Source of the DNA: Nostocales cyanobacterium LEGE 11386
GTDB taxonomy: Bacteria; Cyanobacteriota; Cyanobacteriia; Cyanobacteriales; Nostocaceae
Length of the DNA: 64,000 nt
Direction of reading: 5' to 3'
NCBI GenBank assembly: GCA_015207155.1
Contig: JADEXK010000011.1
Location: 37,138-101,137 of the forward strand
In this document: positions 49,729-59,406 of the stretch, piece after piece
Layout: every line of letters begins with the position of its first letter
Position numbering within the stretch: position 1 is the stretch's first letter
Translations under genes and position numbers: made by a program
The notes under the pieces: generated by a model
Seen by the model: only the letters and a program-made list of their open reading frames with translations
Told to the model about the DNA's origin: nothing
Database searches by the model: none

Positions 49729-51462
49729 TTACAGATTGGCTACATTAATCAGTCCAAAACCCCATTTTTTGTCAAAGGTTCCCGAAGGTTTTCCAGGAAT
49801 GGTGCTATTTGCACGTAGTAAGTCTTTGACTGCATTTGGATCAAGCTTGGGGTTGCGCTGCAATAGCAATGCTACTAACCCAGTCACGAAAGGTGTGGCC
49901 ATACTCGTACCAGCCATCGCCGTAAACTTAGAATTAATGATCATTGAGCGATCAAAATTGGCATTGGCAGAAAGTGCAGCAACAATCATCGCTCCCGGTG
50001 CTGCAACATCTGGTTTGGCGGCATTATTCCGTAGAGGCCCTTCACTACTGAATCCAGAAATGGTATTCAATTCTAAGCCCATTTCTCGCGCCTGACCATC
50101 GATATCTGTGTACTTAGCTTTCGTAGTATAAGCGGCAACTGTAACTGCGTTGCTAGCAGCCCCTGGTGACCCAATTTTCACTGCATCCTGCACACTTTCA
50201 CCTGTGAAAAATACTGACGACGCATCATCGAGTGTCCATACATCTAATCGCGTGTTAGCTGCGGAAGTATTGCGTACCTGTAACTGCCAAATACCTCCTT
50301 GAACTCGGTTATTTCCTTTACCACGAATTTGTACGAAGAAATTATAGTCGCCATTGCTTGGGTCGGGGCCTGGTGTGACAATTTCTACGTGTGCATCCGG
50401 TAAATTGTAATTTTGGGCGGGATTACCGTAAGGAATGATTTTTTGAAAAGGGGTGACGAAACCGTTGGGACTGCGTACCGACACTTCTAACTTACTATTA
50501 CTGGAATACCAAGCGTTTAACCAGACTATACCTACTTGATGATGAGGCACATTGAAGCGCATTCCATGAGTTTTTCCGCAAGTTATCGTCGCTTGACCGT
50601 GAATATTGTCGTTTCCTTCATTACCCGCAGCACAGCAAACAATTCTTCCTGGCCCGGATTCCGCATCAATGATTTTGGAGAGGGAGTCGCTACCATCATG
50701 GGCATCTGCGTGTCCACCCAAGCTGAGATTCAATACTGCGGGGCGACCTAATTCTCTGGCTATGCGGAAAACGTAGCGGACACCATCGGCAATATGGGCA
50801 TCCTGTAAATCAGATTTGATAATTACCAAGTCTGCTTCTGGTGCTACACCAGCATAAGTGGCATCAACACCGGAGGCAATACCAGCAACATGAGTACCAT
50901 GACCGTCAGTATCTTGCGAAATGGTCATTTGTACTCCTGTAAATTCAGCCCCATAGCCACCTTCCTTGACTCCTGGGCCGGGTAGTGTTTGATCCCAAAC
51001 GCTTAAAATTCGTCCGGCAAAGGCGGGGTGTTTGGCGTCAATGCCGGTGTCGAGAACGCCAATAATTACTCCCTTGCCAGTTAGTCCAGTTTTGTTTTTA
51101 AACTGTGGCACTTGCACTGCCCCTGGTGCAACGTCCATCCGCAGTTTCAGTTTACGTGATGGCTTGATACGCTGGATGCTAGGCTCTTCAGATAAGGGAT
51201 CTAAACCCTCTATCGGTACTAAAGCCGTTCGCACAGTTCCTGAATTTTGATTAATTTCAATACCGTATTGTGATAAGTGACTCAAGTCTGCGTCAGAGTC
51301 GCAATAGATAAAAACAACGCTCTTGGTTGGTTTGATAGAACTTTTAGGTGCTACTATACCCAGCGATCGCCTGTGGGTGGTTAAAGCTGTCACACCTTCA
51401 CTTTGATAGTCTTCATAAGCCAATAGCAGCCCAGGAGAAAGTTTTTCGTGTCTCATTTTGAC
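49729..51462 (-). CDS. S8 (subtilisin-like) serine protease
   Basis: About 577 residues from the ATG at 51462, chosen for GAGG six bases upstream; the longer ORF from 51525 lacks support. Residues 1-125 are a propeptide-like domain. The catalytic triad is Asp in GVLDTGIDAKHP, His in DGHGTHVAGIASG and Ser in AGTSMATPFVTGLVALL, with oxyanion Asn in CCAAGNEGND. A beta-rich insertion (residues 300-440) with QLQVRNTSAANTRLDVWTL resembles a P-domain-like module. No signal peptide is visible, so it may work in the cytosol or use another export path. Confidence 0.9.
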   Translation of the reverse strand, partial: VKMRHEKLSPGLLLAYEDYQSEGVTALTTHRRSLGIVAPKSSIKPTKSVVFIYCDSDADLSHLSQYGIEINQNSGTVRTALVPIEGLDPLSEEPSIQRIKPSRKLKLRMDVAPGAVQVPQFKNKTGLTGKGVIIGVLDTGIDAKHPAFAGRILSVWDQTLPGPGVKEGGYGAEFTGVQMTISQDTDGHGTHVAGIASGVDATYAGVAPEADLVIIKSDLQDAHIADGVRYVFRIARELGRPAVLNLSLGGHADAHDGSDSLSKIIDAESGPGRIVCCAAGNEGNDNIHGQATITCGKTHGMRFNVPHHQVGIVWLNAWYSSNSKLEVSVRSPNGFVTPFQKIIPYGNPAQNYNLPDAHVEIVTPGPDPSNGDYNFFVQIRGKGNNRVQGGIWQLQVRNTSAANTRLDVWTLDDASSVFFTGESVQDAVKIGSPGAASNAVTVAAYTTKAKYTDIDGQAREMGLELNTISGFSSEGPLRNNAAKPDVAAPGAMIVAALSANANFDRSMIINSKFTAMAGTSMATPFVTGLVALLLQRNPKLDPNAVKDLLRANSTIPGKPSGTFDKKWGFGLINVANL

Positions 51463-52099
51463 CTCGCCTTTAGTTGATTTGATATAAGTAAGTACTGGAT
51501 TTAGCAGGATGCTGCGCTCTGTCACTAATACAGGCTAAGTAACTTTTTTAGCCTTCATTCTTGAGTGCGTCTATAGTTATCTATTGTTTTCATAGATAAC
51601 ATCAAAGCAAGTTAGGAGCCTGGAAATAACCCATAACTTTTAATTTAGGCTTGCTAATTGATAACTCATTTTCCTGAATTTATCTCTACTTGAAGATGGC
51701 TTTCTGTGACTGGCACAACATCTATAAGTAGGCACAGTCATGAATTATTGAGTCGGAGTTCTTGGTAATTTTCGTCTATACTCAACGGCTTTTTTAGAAA
51801 TACTCTTGACGAATACAGTATCTAGCTGAGTTATTACGGAAAAAGTTAAATAGAGAAAAATCAAGAAGTATTAAGTAATCAGTAAAAAAAATAATTAGTA
51901 AATATTTATACGATTTGTTGCAATAAGATGACTAGTTAATACTGATAATATTTATATTCAGTGTCGGGAGAAAATCCAGCCCATGACTAATAACCTTAAC
52001 TAATGACTGATGACACTTGAGAGATTTTCTATCATCAGTGAGAGACACAAATCAGCGAGTATTTGCCACAATCACTCCTGAAGACATAAAAAGTAATTC
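51463..52099. other. 637-bp intergenic region
   Basis: AT-rich region between the divergent S8 protease and GH13 genes. I see no gene with a ribosome site and no strong hairpin. It includes a short tract of A/T runs at 51840-51960 and presumably the two promoters. Confidence 0.5.
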
Positions 52100-53551
52100 A
52101 TGCAAATTCAAACACCAGACTGGGTGAAGCACGCTGTTTTTTACCAAATATTTCCAGATCGTTTTGCTAGAAGTAAACAGCCTCGCAAACGGCTGTTGCA
52201 TGACGCTCGTTGGGAAGATTGGGAGGCTATACCCACACTCCAAGGTTACAAAGGCGGCGATTTGTGGGGCATTATCGAGGGCTTAGACTACATCCAGGAT
52301 TTAGGAATTAACGCTATTTACTTCACCCCGATTTTTCAATCGGCTAGTAATCACCGCTATCACACTCACGATTATTATCAGGTTGATCCATTACTGGGAG
52401 GTAACGCAGCTTTCCAAGAATTGTTGGACGCAGCGCATCAACGGAATATCAAAGTTGTGCTGGATGGAGTTTTTAACCACGCAAGTCGGGGCTTTTTCTT
52501 TTTCCACGATATTTTAGAAAATGGCCCTCATTCCCCTTGGGTGAATTGGTTTAAAATTTCAGACTGGCCTCTTGCACCTTACACCGGTGAGTTACCCGCC
52601 AACTACGAGGGTTGGGCGGGAAATCGGGCTTTGCCAGTATTTAACCATGACAATCCCGAAGTACGGGAATACATTATGGAAATCGCCGAATATTGGATCA
52701 AATTCGGCATTGATGGTTGGCGGTTGGATGTACCATTTGAAGTGAAAACACCTGGCTTTTGGCAAGAATTTCGCGATCGCGTCAAGGCCATTAATCCCGA
52801 AGCGTATATTGTGGGAGAAGTGTGGGGAGATTCGCGTCAATGGCTGGATGGTACTCAATTTGATGGGGTGATGAATTACTTATTTGCCGGGCCGACAATA
52901 GCCTTTACAGCAGGCGATCGCGTAGTTTTAGAACAAGTGCAAACCCGTGACTATCAACCATACCCACCCTTATTTGCTGCCGAATATGCTGTCAAAATCC
53001 AAGAACTACTACAACTCTATCCTTGGGAAATTCAGCTAACGCAACTCAATTTATTAGCAAGTCACGATACAGCACGATTAATCACCATTGCTGGCGGCGA
53101 TCAAGCTAGTGTGGAATTAGCAACTTTACTATTACTCACCTTTCCTGGTGCACCTAGTATCTATTACGGTGACGAAGTTGGCTTACCTGGGGCAATAGAT
53201 CCCGACTCACGACGTGGCTTTCCCTTAGAAGCTAATTGGCATCAAGAAATCCTCAATACTCATCGCCAATTAATTACTCTTCGCCACAATTATCCCGCTT
53301 TGCGTACAGGCGATTACCAAGTTCTTTTCGCTCAGGGAGAACTTTATATTTTTACACGAACTTTAGAGACAGAGAAATTAATTATTGCTGTTAACGCTGG
53401 TACATCAAAGACTACAGCAAATCTAGATGCGACAAGTTTGCATACTCAACCCAACAAGCTTTTATATGGCGCTGTGGAATTTGAGTGGCATGGTGAGCAG
53501 CTTTCGTTAACTCTTCCCCCACGCACTGGCTGCATTCTGGGTGTAGGTTAG
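52100..53551 (+). CDS. GH13 alpha-glucan hydrolase (cyclomaltodextrinase/neopullulanase-like)
   Basis: A 483-residue cytosolic amylase-family enzyme. The TIM barrel starts at once (VFYQIFPDRFARS), with no N-terminal starch-binding domain. Catalytic residues are nucleophile Asp210 (GIDGWRLDVPFEV), acid/base Glu240 (IVGEVWGDS) and Asp323 (LLASHDTARL); DGVFNH marks conserved region I. GGDLWGIIEGLDYIQDLG is typical of the maltodextrin-acting group. It could degrade maltodextrins from glycogen; glgC is 4 kb away. A small C-terminal beta domain closes the protein. Confidence 0.93.
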   Translation: MQIQTPDWVKHAVFYQIFPDRFARSKQPRKRLLHDARWEDWEAIPTLQGYKGGDLWGIIEGLDYIQDLGINAIYFTPIFQSASNHRYHTHDYYQVDPLLGGNAAFQELLDAAHQRNIKVVLDGVFNHASRGFFFFHDILENGPHSPWVNWFKISDWPLAPYTGELPANYEGWAGNRALPVFNHDNPEVREYIMEIAEYWIKFGIDGWRLDVPFEVKTPGFWQEFRDRVKAINPEAYIVGEVWGDSRQWLDGTQFDGVMNYLFAGPTIAFTAGDRVVLEQVQTRDYQPYPPLFAAEYAVKIQELLQLYPWEIQLTQLNLLASHDTARLITIAGGDQASVELATLLLLTFPGAPSIYYGDEVGLPGAIDPDSRRGFPLEANWHQEILNTHRQLITLRHNYPALRTGDYQVLFAQGELYIFTRTLETEKLIIAVNAGTSKTTANLDATSLHTQPNKLLYGAVEFEWHGEQLSLTLPPRTGCILGVG

Positions 53552-53552
53552 T

Positions 53553-53697
53553 GGGGAGATGAGGGAGATGAGGGAGTGAGGGAGTAGGGGAGTGAGGGAG
53601 ATTACTAATATAAGTTATTTCCCCTCTGCCCCTCTGCCTCTTTTTCCCAATGCCCAATTCCCAATGCCCAATGCCCCATGCCCAATGCCCCATATCC
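53553..53697. repeat. Heptameric tandem repeats
   Basis: GAGGGAG-type units at 53560-53600 and CCAATGC/CCCAATG-type units at 53646-53692 fill the gap between the GH13 and fasciclin genes. Short tandem repeats of this kind vary in copy number between strains. No coding capacity is apparent. Confidence 0.88.
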
Positions 53698-54117
53698 TTA
53701 CTTCCCAGCTACCATTGCTGGCATTAACACTGCATCAATTATGTGAATCACGCCATTATCGGCGAGAATGTCGGTTTCTAAGACATTGGCATCATTCACC
53801 TTAATCACACCGTGATGAAAATCAATCGCCACCACTGAACCCTCAAGGGTTCCCGCTTCTTCAATCTGCTCCAAGTCGTCAGACCTGACATCCCCAAAGG
53901 CGATATGATACATCAATATTTTCTTCAGCTTAGGGATGTCTTGCAGTAATGAATCTAAAGTACCCTCTGGTAATTGGGCAAAAGCCTCATCTGTAGGTGC
54001 AAAAAGTGTAAAAGTACCAGAACTTTTAAGAGTGTCTATAATTTGTGCAGTTTCAGCAGCTTTGAGCAGAGTGTTGAAATTGCCTGTATTGGCAGCAGTT
54101 TCTACAATATCAGCCAT
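53698..54117 (-). CDS. Fasciclin-domain protein
   Basis: 139 residues, a single FAS1 domain with no signal peptide. FAPTDEAFAQLPEGTLDSLL (H1), LKKILMYHIAFGDVRSDDL (central YH motif), and NGVIHIIDAVLMP (H2) are all typical. FAS1 proteins serve adhesion or surface contact. Lack of an N-terminal signal is common for the short cyanobacterial version. Confidence 0.93.
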   Translation of the reverse strand: MADIVETAANTGNFNTLLKAAETAQIIDTLKSSGTFTLFAPTDEAFAQLPEGTLDSLLQDIPKLKKILMYHIAFGDVRSDDLEQIEEAGTLEGSVVAIDFHHGVIKVNDANVLETDILADNGVIHIIDAVLMPAMVAGK

Positions 54118-54286
54118 AAGATTGAGTTAATTTGTTAACTTACTGTAACAACACACTTATAAAGTCACGAAAATCTACTAACCTCTATCAACAGAGAGGT
54201 TGCTGGCAATTCCACACACTAAAAATTCACACCAGCAGACTTGTCAGTACTGTTAAACTGGGGAATGACCCCAAAAACCACTGACT

Positions 54287-54526
54287 ATGCTAAAGCGTTC
54301 TAAGTTCGAGACAACGCAGTCTCAAATCATGCACCGTGCTGAGGATCTGATTAGTGCAGCCTCAAATCGCTACCGCATTACAGTTCAAGTGGCAAATCGT
54401 GCCAAGCGTCGGCGTTACGAAGACTTTGATAGTCCCTCAGAAGATGTAATGATGAAACCAGTACTGAGAGCGATTATCGAGATGTCCGATGAATTAACTC
54501 AGCCAGAAATTATTGGCGAATTATAA
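54287..54526 (+). CDS. rpoZ: DNA-directed RNA polymerase omega subunit
   Basis: 79 residues, the small assembly subunit of RNA polymerase in its cyanobacterial form. [20 protein letters not shown] and [20 protein letters not shown] are the recognised pattern, with the R-A-K-R-R-R-Y block. Full length for cyanobacteria, shorter than E. coli's. Confidence 0.93.
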   Translation: MLKRSKFETTQSQIMHRAEDLISAASNRYRITVQVANRAKRRRYEDFDSPSEDVMMKPVLRAIIEMSDELTQPEIIGEL

Positions 54527-54549
54527 ATAAGACTTCTGCAAAGGTGAGG

Positions 54550-55182
54550 ATGAGCAAAAAATTGTCGTTCATTCAACCCCTACTCAAGTCCTGGCAGACA
54601 CTCACTGCCTTAATGGTGGTGAGTGTGCTGGTTTTGAGTTCAGGGAATGATAAATTAATCTCTAAAAGTTTACTTGGCATTCAACCTGCGATCGCTGAAA
54701 GCGGAACTTTGTCCATTGCTCAGAGAATTAGCCCTAGTGAGGTTTGGCAGCAAGTGTATCAGCAATTACCCGAACTGCCAAAAGAAAACCAATATATCGG
54801 CAAAGATACAGGTAAGGTTGCGGAAAATAATACCTTAGCAAGTCGCCTGATTCGATATCACATTTATGTGAAAGGGCGCGCCCCAAATTACCGTTTAGAT
54901 TGGAAATTAACTCTGGCTGATTACCTCAATGCCAATGAAATTATGTATGATAACTCCTATCCGGGTAATGATGCTTTGCGGCAAAATCCCCTAGAAGGCG
55001 ATCGCCTAGTTATTGCACGCCTCAACCGTAATCAGAGAAATGCCTTAGTGCAAGTTTTAGCTAATATCTTTAATCCTAATTCCCAAAATACTCCAGCTAC
55101 TAGACCCAACACCCAAACCATTCCTCGTAACTCTACTACCCCACAACTACCTCCACAAGGAGGTGCTGATCTGCTGAGGTAA
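54550..55182 (+). CDS. Conserved hypothetical exported protein next to rpoZ
   Basis: About 210 residues from the ATG at 54550, preferred to the GTG at 54544. An N-terminal hydrophobic segment (TLTALMVVSVLVLS) followed by AIAES-type text suggests a signal peptide. The middle domain (VWQQVYQQLPELPKENQYIG, then TLASRLIRYHIYVKGRAPNY, RLDWKLTLADYLNANE) is compact. The C-terminus is a Q/T/P-rich tail. Function unknown. It follows rpoZ by 23 bases, so they are probably cotranscribed. Confidence 0.75.
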   Translation: MSKKLSFIQPLLKSWQTLTALMVVSVLVLSSGNDKLISKSLLGIQPAIAESGTLSIAQRISPSEVWQQVYQQLPELPKENQYIGKDTGKVAENNTLASRLIRYHIYVKGRAPNYRLDWKLTLADYLNANEIMYDNSYPGNDALRQNPLEGDRLVIARLNRNQRNALVQVLANIFNPNSQNTPATRPNTQTIPRNSTTPQLPPQGGADLLR

Positions 55183-55301
55183 GAAATGAAAACGGTGGGA
55201 ATCTACCTTTGAGTTCAACCTCTGCTCCTCTGTGTGTTTAACGTATTTCGCCTTCACACCACCTGTTTAGGACTACCAACCCACCCTCCCTTCGTAAATA
55301 A

Positions 55302-55460
55302 TTATTTTCTCGCAATTACCCACACAGCGTGAATTATTCCCGGAATATAACCCAACAATGTCAACAGAATATTAATCCAAAAATCTATGCCAAAACCTAC
55401 TTGCAAAAAAACTCCCAGAGGTGGTAGGAAAATAGCACACAGAATCCGAATTATATCCAT
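55302..55460 (-). CDS. Pmp3/YqaE (UPF0057)-family small membrane protein
   Basis: A 52-codon gene. It reads MDIIRILCAIFLPPLGVFLQ, then VGFGIDFWINILLTLLGYIP and GIIHAVWVIARK. This is the full Pmp3/YqaE pattern: two membrane helices with L-P-P-L-G-V-F-L and G-Y-x-P-G-I-I-H-A-x-W. GGAGG is 5 bases before the ATG. These proteins respond to salt, cold and membrane stress in plants, fungi and bacteria. Confidence 0.93.
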   Translation of the reverse strand: MDIIRILCAIFLPPLGVFLQVGFGIDFWINILLTLLGYIPGIIHAVWVIARK

Positions 55461-55580
55461 TTCAACCTCCTGTAAATATTAAAATCAGCAGCGTGCTAGT
55501 TTAGTGATTAGCCAAGCCGAGTACCCTTTAAAGATAACATTGCCTGTCTGGCTCAACAGCACTCTAGGGACATGGTGAAA

Positions 55581-55612
55581 AGTGCTGAGTGAACTAGAAA
55601 TCACTCAGCACT
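55581..55612. terminator. 12-bp inverted repeat after the SUI1/YciH gene
   Basis: AGTGCTGAGTGA and its exact complement with an 8-base loop, 20 bases past the YciH stop on the minus strand. It is built from the GAGTGCT-type heptamer. It could end transcription, though no T-run follows. Confidence 0.45.
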
Positions 55613-55632
55613 AAGTAGATGAGTCACACTAA

Positions 55633-55974
55633 TCAACCACCACTAATTTTGGCTTTGTAACCTAGTTTGGTCAAAATCTCTAGAATTTTTTGTTTATGAT
55701 CACCCTGAATTTCAATTTCGTTATCTTTGACTGTGCCACCTGTACCACATTGGGTTTTCAACTGTTTTACTAAATCTGCCAAGGTTTCTGGTTTGGTTTG
55801 AAAACCACTAACCACGGTGACAGTTTTTCCTTTGCGTCCTTTGCGGGAGGCCTGGACTTTAAGATTTTGTTGCTGTGGAGGTAGTTCAAGAATGGGTCTT
55901 TCTGTGGCGGCAGAGTTGCCGTTACCAAATTCGCGGTAGACAAAGCGGTTGTCGGCAGATTTAGAAGAAGACAT
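55633..55974 (-). CDS. SUI1/eIF1-like translation factor (YciH family)
   Basis: 113 residues. The SUI1 domain occupies residues 40-110: KGRKGKTVTVVSGFQTKPET, then LADLVKQLKTQCGTGGTVKD and IEIQGDHKQKILEILTKLGY. It may take part in start-site selection or stress translation; bacterial roles are little known. Divergent from trpB with a 171-bp gap. Confidence 0.92.
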   Translation of the reverse strand: MSSSKSADNRFVYREFGNGNSAATERPILELPPQQQNLKVQASRKGRKGKTVTVVSGFQTKPETLADLVKQLKTQCGTGGTVKDNEIEIQGDHKQKILEILTKLGYKAKISGG

Positions 55975-56086
55975 AAAATTTTTGATTAAGGAAAAATTCT
56001 CTGTACTTAGTTTCTTGGTGTCTTAGTGGTGAATAGAACTCTTTTGACCACGAAGGCACAAAGACACAAAGAAGATGATCGAGATC

Positions 56087-56113
56087 TTGCACTTACTATT
56101 ATGCTCTTATAAT
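56087..56113 (+). promoter_or_regulatory. Candidate promoter of trpB
   Basis: TTGCAC at 56087-56092 and TATAAT at 56108-56113 with a 15-base spacer, ending 32 bases before the trpB GTG. The -10 box is perfect and the spacer is short by two bases. Confidence 0.4.
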
Positions 56114-56145
56114 AATTAAGTTCGTCCCGTCATCAAAATCATTCC

Positions 56146-57387
56146 GTGACTACAACTCCCATCTCTCCAAGTTCCCCATCAAATGCTCAGGTTCCCGATT
56201 TACAAGGACGCTTTGGACGCTTTGGCGGTAAGTATGTCCCGGAAACGCTGATGCCTGCGCTTGCTGAACTAGAAACAGCTTATCAGCAATACCGTAATGA
56301 CCCAAGTTTCCAAGCAGAACTACAACAGCTACTACGAGACTATGTAGGACGTGCCACACCGTTGTATTTTGCCGAACGTTTGACTGCTCATTATGCTCAA
56401 CCAGATGGTACAGGAGCGCAAATTTACTTAAAGCGTGAAGATTTAAATCACACAGGTGCTCACAAAATCAATAATGCCCTGGGTCAAGTATTGTTGGCGA
56501 AGCGGATGGGTAAGCAACGGGTAATTGCCGAAACTGGAGCTGGACAACATGGAGTGGCGACGGCGACGGTTTGCGCTCGTTTTGGGCTGGAATGTGTAAT
56601 TTATATGGGCGTTCACGATATGGAACGTCAAGCCTTAAATGTATTCAGAATGCGACTAATGGGGGCAGAAGTCCGTCCGGTAGCTGCGGGAACAGGAACC
56701 CTCAAAGATGCCACTTCCGAGGCAATTCGGGATTGGGTGACCAATGTAGAAACAACTCACTACATCTTGGGTTCTGTAGCAGGGCCGCATCCTTACCCCA
56801 TGATGGTACGTGATTTCCATGCCGTGATTGGGCAAGAAACTCGCGCCCAAGCATTAGAAAAGTGGGGCGGTTTACCCGATATTCTTATGGCTTGTGTGGG
56901 TGGTGGTTCCAATGCCATGGGATTATTTCACGAGTTTGTCAATGAGCAGTCTATCAGGCTAATTGGGGTTGAGGCAGCCGGAGAAGGTGTGAATACAGCA
57001 AAACACGCTGCTACCTTGACAAAAGGACAAGTTGGTGTATTGCACGGGGCAATGAGCTATTTACTGCAAGATGAAGATGGACAAATCATTGAGGCACATT
57101 CGATTAGTGCAGGTTTAGATTATCCTGGTGTGGGCCCAGAACATAGTTATTTAAAAGATACTGGTCGCGCTGAATACTACAGTGTCACTGATGAAGAGGC
57201 TTTGGCCGCATTCCAGCGATTATCTCGGCTGGAGGGGATAATCCCAGCTTTGGAAACTGCCCATGCGATCGCCTACCTAGAAATCCTATGTCCTCAACTT
57301 ACTGGCAGTCCTCGGATTGTAATTAACTGCTCTGGACGCGGTGATAAAGATGTACAAACGGTAGCTAAGTTTTTAATGCCTACGTAA
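56146..57387 (+). CDS. trpB: Tryptophan synthase beta subunit
   Basis: PLP enzyme that joins indole and serine. 413 residues from GTG 56146. [20 protein letters not shown] at 21-40, the PLP lysine Lys107 in [15 protein letters not shown], the AETGAGQHG loop and the GGGSNAMG phosphate site identify the TrpB1 type. No trpA follows, the usual dispersed state in cyanobacteria. Confidence 0.97.
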   Translation: MTTTPISPSSPSNAQVPDLQGRFGRFGGKYVPETLMPALAELETAYQQYRNDPSFQAELQQLLRDYVGRATPLYFAERLTAHYAQPDGTGAQIYLKREDLNHTGAHKINNALGQVLLAKRMGKQRVIAETGAGQHGVATATVCARFGLECVIYMGVHDMERQALNVFRMRLMGAEVRPVAAGTGTLKDATSEAIRDWVTNVETTHYILGSVAGPHPYPMMVRDFHAVIGQETRAQALEKWGGLPDILMACVGGGSNAMGLFHEFVNEQSIRLIGVEAAGEGVNTAKHAATLTKGQVGVLHGAMSYLLQDEDGQIIEAHSISAGLDYPGVGPEHSYLKDTGRAEYYSVTDEEALAAFQRLSRLEGIIPALETAHAIAYLEILCPQLTGSPRIVINCSGRGDKDVQTVAKFLMPT

Positions 57388-57642
57388 ATATACGTGGGTG
57401 ACTTGCATGAAACAGCTCCAGAAATTAACTATGTTTTTGCCACAACCCTTGTAGAGATGTTCCAGGGAACGTCTCTCAGCTCGACTTTATCCAATTAGGC
57501 GTTAATTGTCGAATTATGTTTTTTGGAAAGAATTTGCCAAAATGTCCGAATTTAATTAATTCTGAATAGTATCCTGTTATATATTCTAGGAACAAGAAGT
57601 TAGAGTATAGGTCTAACAAGTACACACATCACGCAACTTTCC

Positions 57643-58191
57643 ATGTTTCGACAACCTGCTTTTGGCATCGCTTTAAGTACGCTTGTCTTTGTGAGTGGAT
57701 TAATGACTGCTCCTATACCAGGTAACACTTCTACAGAAACAACCACTCATAATCAACCTTTGTTGATTTCTTCAAGTCAGGCTGCAACATTAACTACTAA
57801 TTTTCAAACTAATGCACTAGAAAAATCAGTTTTTGACGAAATTAATCGCTATCGGGTTTCTAAGAAACTGCCAAAATTGAACCTAAATGCAAATATCACT
57901 GAACAGGCAAGAATTCATAGTCAAAACATGGCTAACGGTCAAATCCCGTTTAGCCATCAAGGATTTGAACAGCGAGTTAAAGCTATTCCCCTTCACTACA
58001 ACAGTGCGTCAGAGAATGTCGCTTTTAATCAGGGATATGACAATCCCGCTATGCAAGCTGTTACTGGTTGGTTGGAAAGTCCCGGACATTTGCACAACAT
58101 CCACGGCAATTACAACCTCACGGGGATTGGTGTTGCGGCCAATCAAAAAGGTGAAGTTTACCTCACCCAAATTTTTATTCGCACTAGATAG
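57643..58191 (+). CDS. Exported CAP (SCP/PR-1)-domain protein
   Basis: 182 residues. Signal-like N-terminus (FGIALSTLVFVSGLMTAP) and then a CAP domain: EINRYRVSKKLPKLNLNANI, ARIHSQNMANG, the His in PFSHQGF and the C-terminal GWLESPGHLHNIHGNYNLTG. The two His and Glu that form the CAP cavity are present. Role in bacteria unclear; likely periplasmic or surface. The gap before it (57388-57642) shows no gene. Confidence 0.9.
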   Translation: MFRQPAFGIALSTLVFVSGLMTAPIPGNTSTETTTHNQPLLISSSQAATLTTNFQTNALEKSVFDEINRYRVSKKLPKLNLNANITEQARIHSQNMANGQIPFSHQGFEQRVKAIPLHYNSASENVAFNQGYDNPAMQAVTGWLESPGHLHNIHGNYNLTGIGVAANQKGEVYLTQIFIRTR

Positions 58192-58279
58192 ATTAATTGA
58201 CTGATTTTTTGCACAATAATAATGTAGTGTCTAGCAATAATTGTGCCTGCAAGACACTGCATTTATTATTGAGTGATTC

Positions 58280-58909
58280 ATGACATTACCAGATTTTCAA
58301 GTGCGCGATCGCGACCTGAGTGACGCTGTTCTCACTGAGTATTTAACATCTGAAGCGATCGCTGTCGATACCGAAACAATGGGATTATTACCGCAACGCG
58401 ATCGCTTGTGTCTCGTTCAGCTATGTAACTTGGAAGGCCAAGTGACAGCAATTCGCATAGCCAGAGGGCAAACCGAGTCTCCTAATTTAAAAAAACTTTT
58501 AGAAGCAGCAAACGTAGTCAAAGTTTTTCACTTTGCTCGTTTCGATGTTGCCACTTTACGCCATCACCTGGGAATCCAGGTTCAGCCTATTTTTTGTACC
58601 AAGATTGCTAGCAAGTTAGCCCGTACTTACACCAATCGCCATGGACTTAAAGATGTGGTGCAAGAGTTGGAACAAATAGAACTAGATAAAAGCGCTCAAA
58701 GTTCTGATTGGGGTAACGCCGCTAATTTATCTGAGGCCCAATTAAGTTATGCTGCTAATGATGTCCGCTACTTGCTGAGTGTACAACAAAAGCTCACGCA
58801 CATGCTCAAACGAGAAGAACGTTGGCAACTAGCTCAGGAATGCTTTCAAGTTTTACCGACTTTGGTTTCCTTAGACTTGTTGCAATTCCAGGATTTATTT
58901 GCACACTAA
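58280..58909 (+). CDS. RNase D-family 3'-5' exonuclease
   Basis: 209 residues, only the DEDDy exonuclease domain. Exo I AVDTETMGLL, Exo II VFHFARFDVATL and Exo III LSYAANDVRYLL are intact with Tyr four residues before the last Asp. No C-terminal HRDC domains, which is usual for the short cyanobacterial form. Probably trims tRNA or other RNA 3' ends. Confidence 0.92.
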   Translation: MTLPDFQVRDRDLSDAVLTEYLTSEAIAVDTETMGLLPQRDRLCLVQLCNLEGQVTAIRIARGQTESPNLKKLLEAANVVKVFHFARFDVATLRHHLGIQVQPIFCTKIASKLARTYTNRHGLKDVVQELEQIELDKSAQSSDWGNAANLSEAQLSYAANDVRYLLSVQQKLTHMLKREERWQLAQECFQVLPTLVSLDLLQFQDLFAH

Positions 58910-58950
58910 AGAAACAGTCAATAGTTGCTAGTAACTATTGACTAAAAAAA

Positions 58951-59406
58951 CTACACATCTTTTTCGAGATTTTCCAGATGATCTTGCATCCGCGAGACAA
59001 CATTATAGTCATCTGCACCTGCGGGAGTTCTAGATTCAATAATGCCTTCTGTTGGCCCGCCAATTTCCTTCCATGCAGCTAGACCACCTTTTAGTTCAGA
59101 TACATGTTCAAATCCAGCTGAACGAAGTAGTTTCGTTGCTTGGGCAGTTTGTTGATCATTTGCACCATAAACATAAATATCACGACTTTTATCTAAAGAT
59201 GATGTGGCTCTATCTACCAAGTCATCCATGGGCATTGGCATCGCTCCCATGATATGACCTTCGTTGTAGGTCATGCGATCGCGCACATCTAGTATTGTAA
59301 AAGCTGGTTCGCCCCATTCTAAACGAGACTTAACAGCATAAACGTCAGATTGTGGTTCTATTGGTGGCTGTGGGGGAATAATCCCACCTAGATGATTGCT
59401 ATCCAT
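58951..59406 (-). CDS. Rhodanese-fold protein lacking the active-site cysteine
   Basis: 151 residues with a single rhodanese domain: FTILDVRDRMTYNEGHIMGA at 36-55, then the strand DIYVYG, QTAQATKLLRSAGFEHVSEL and KGGLAAWKEIGG. In active rhodaneses the strand reads V-x-Y-C followed by the catalytic loop. Here it is YVYGAND with Gly where the Cys should be. The protein has no other cysteine. It is probably a binding or regulatory domain rather than a sulfurtransferase. Cytosolic. Confidence 0.88.
   Translation of the reverse strand: MDSNHLGGIIPPQPPIEPQSDVYAVKSRLEWGEPAFTILDVRDRMTYNEGHIMGAMPMPMDDLVDRATSSLDKSRDIYVYGANDQQTAQATKLLRSAGFEHVSELKGGLAAWKEIGGPTEGIIESRTPAGADDYNVVSRMQDHLENLEKDV

Noticed and set aside
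53553..53697. Possible CRISPR or low-complexity coding region
   Set aside because: Only heptameric purine and CCAATGC-type tandem repeats with no spacers and no stable reading frame.
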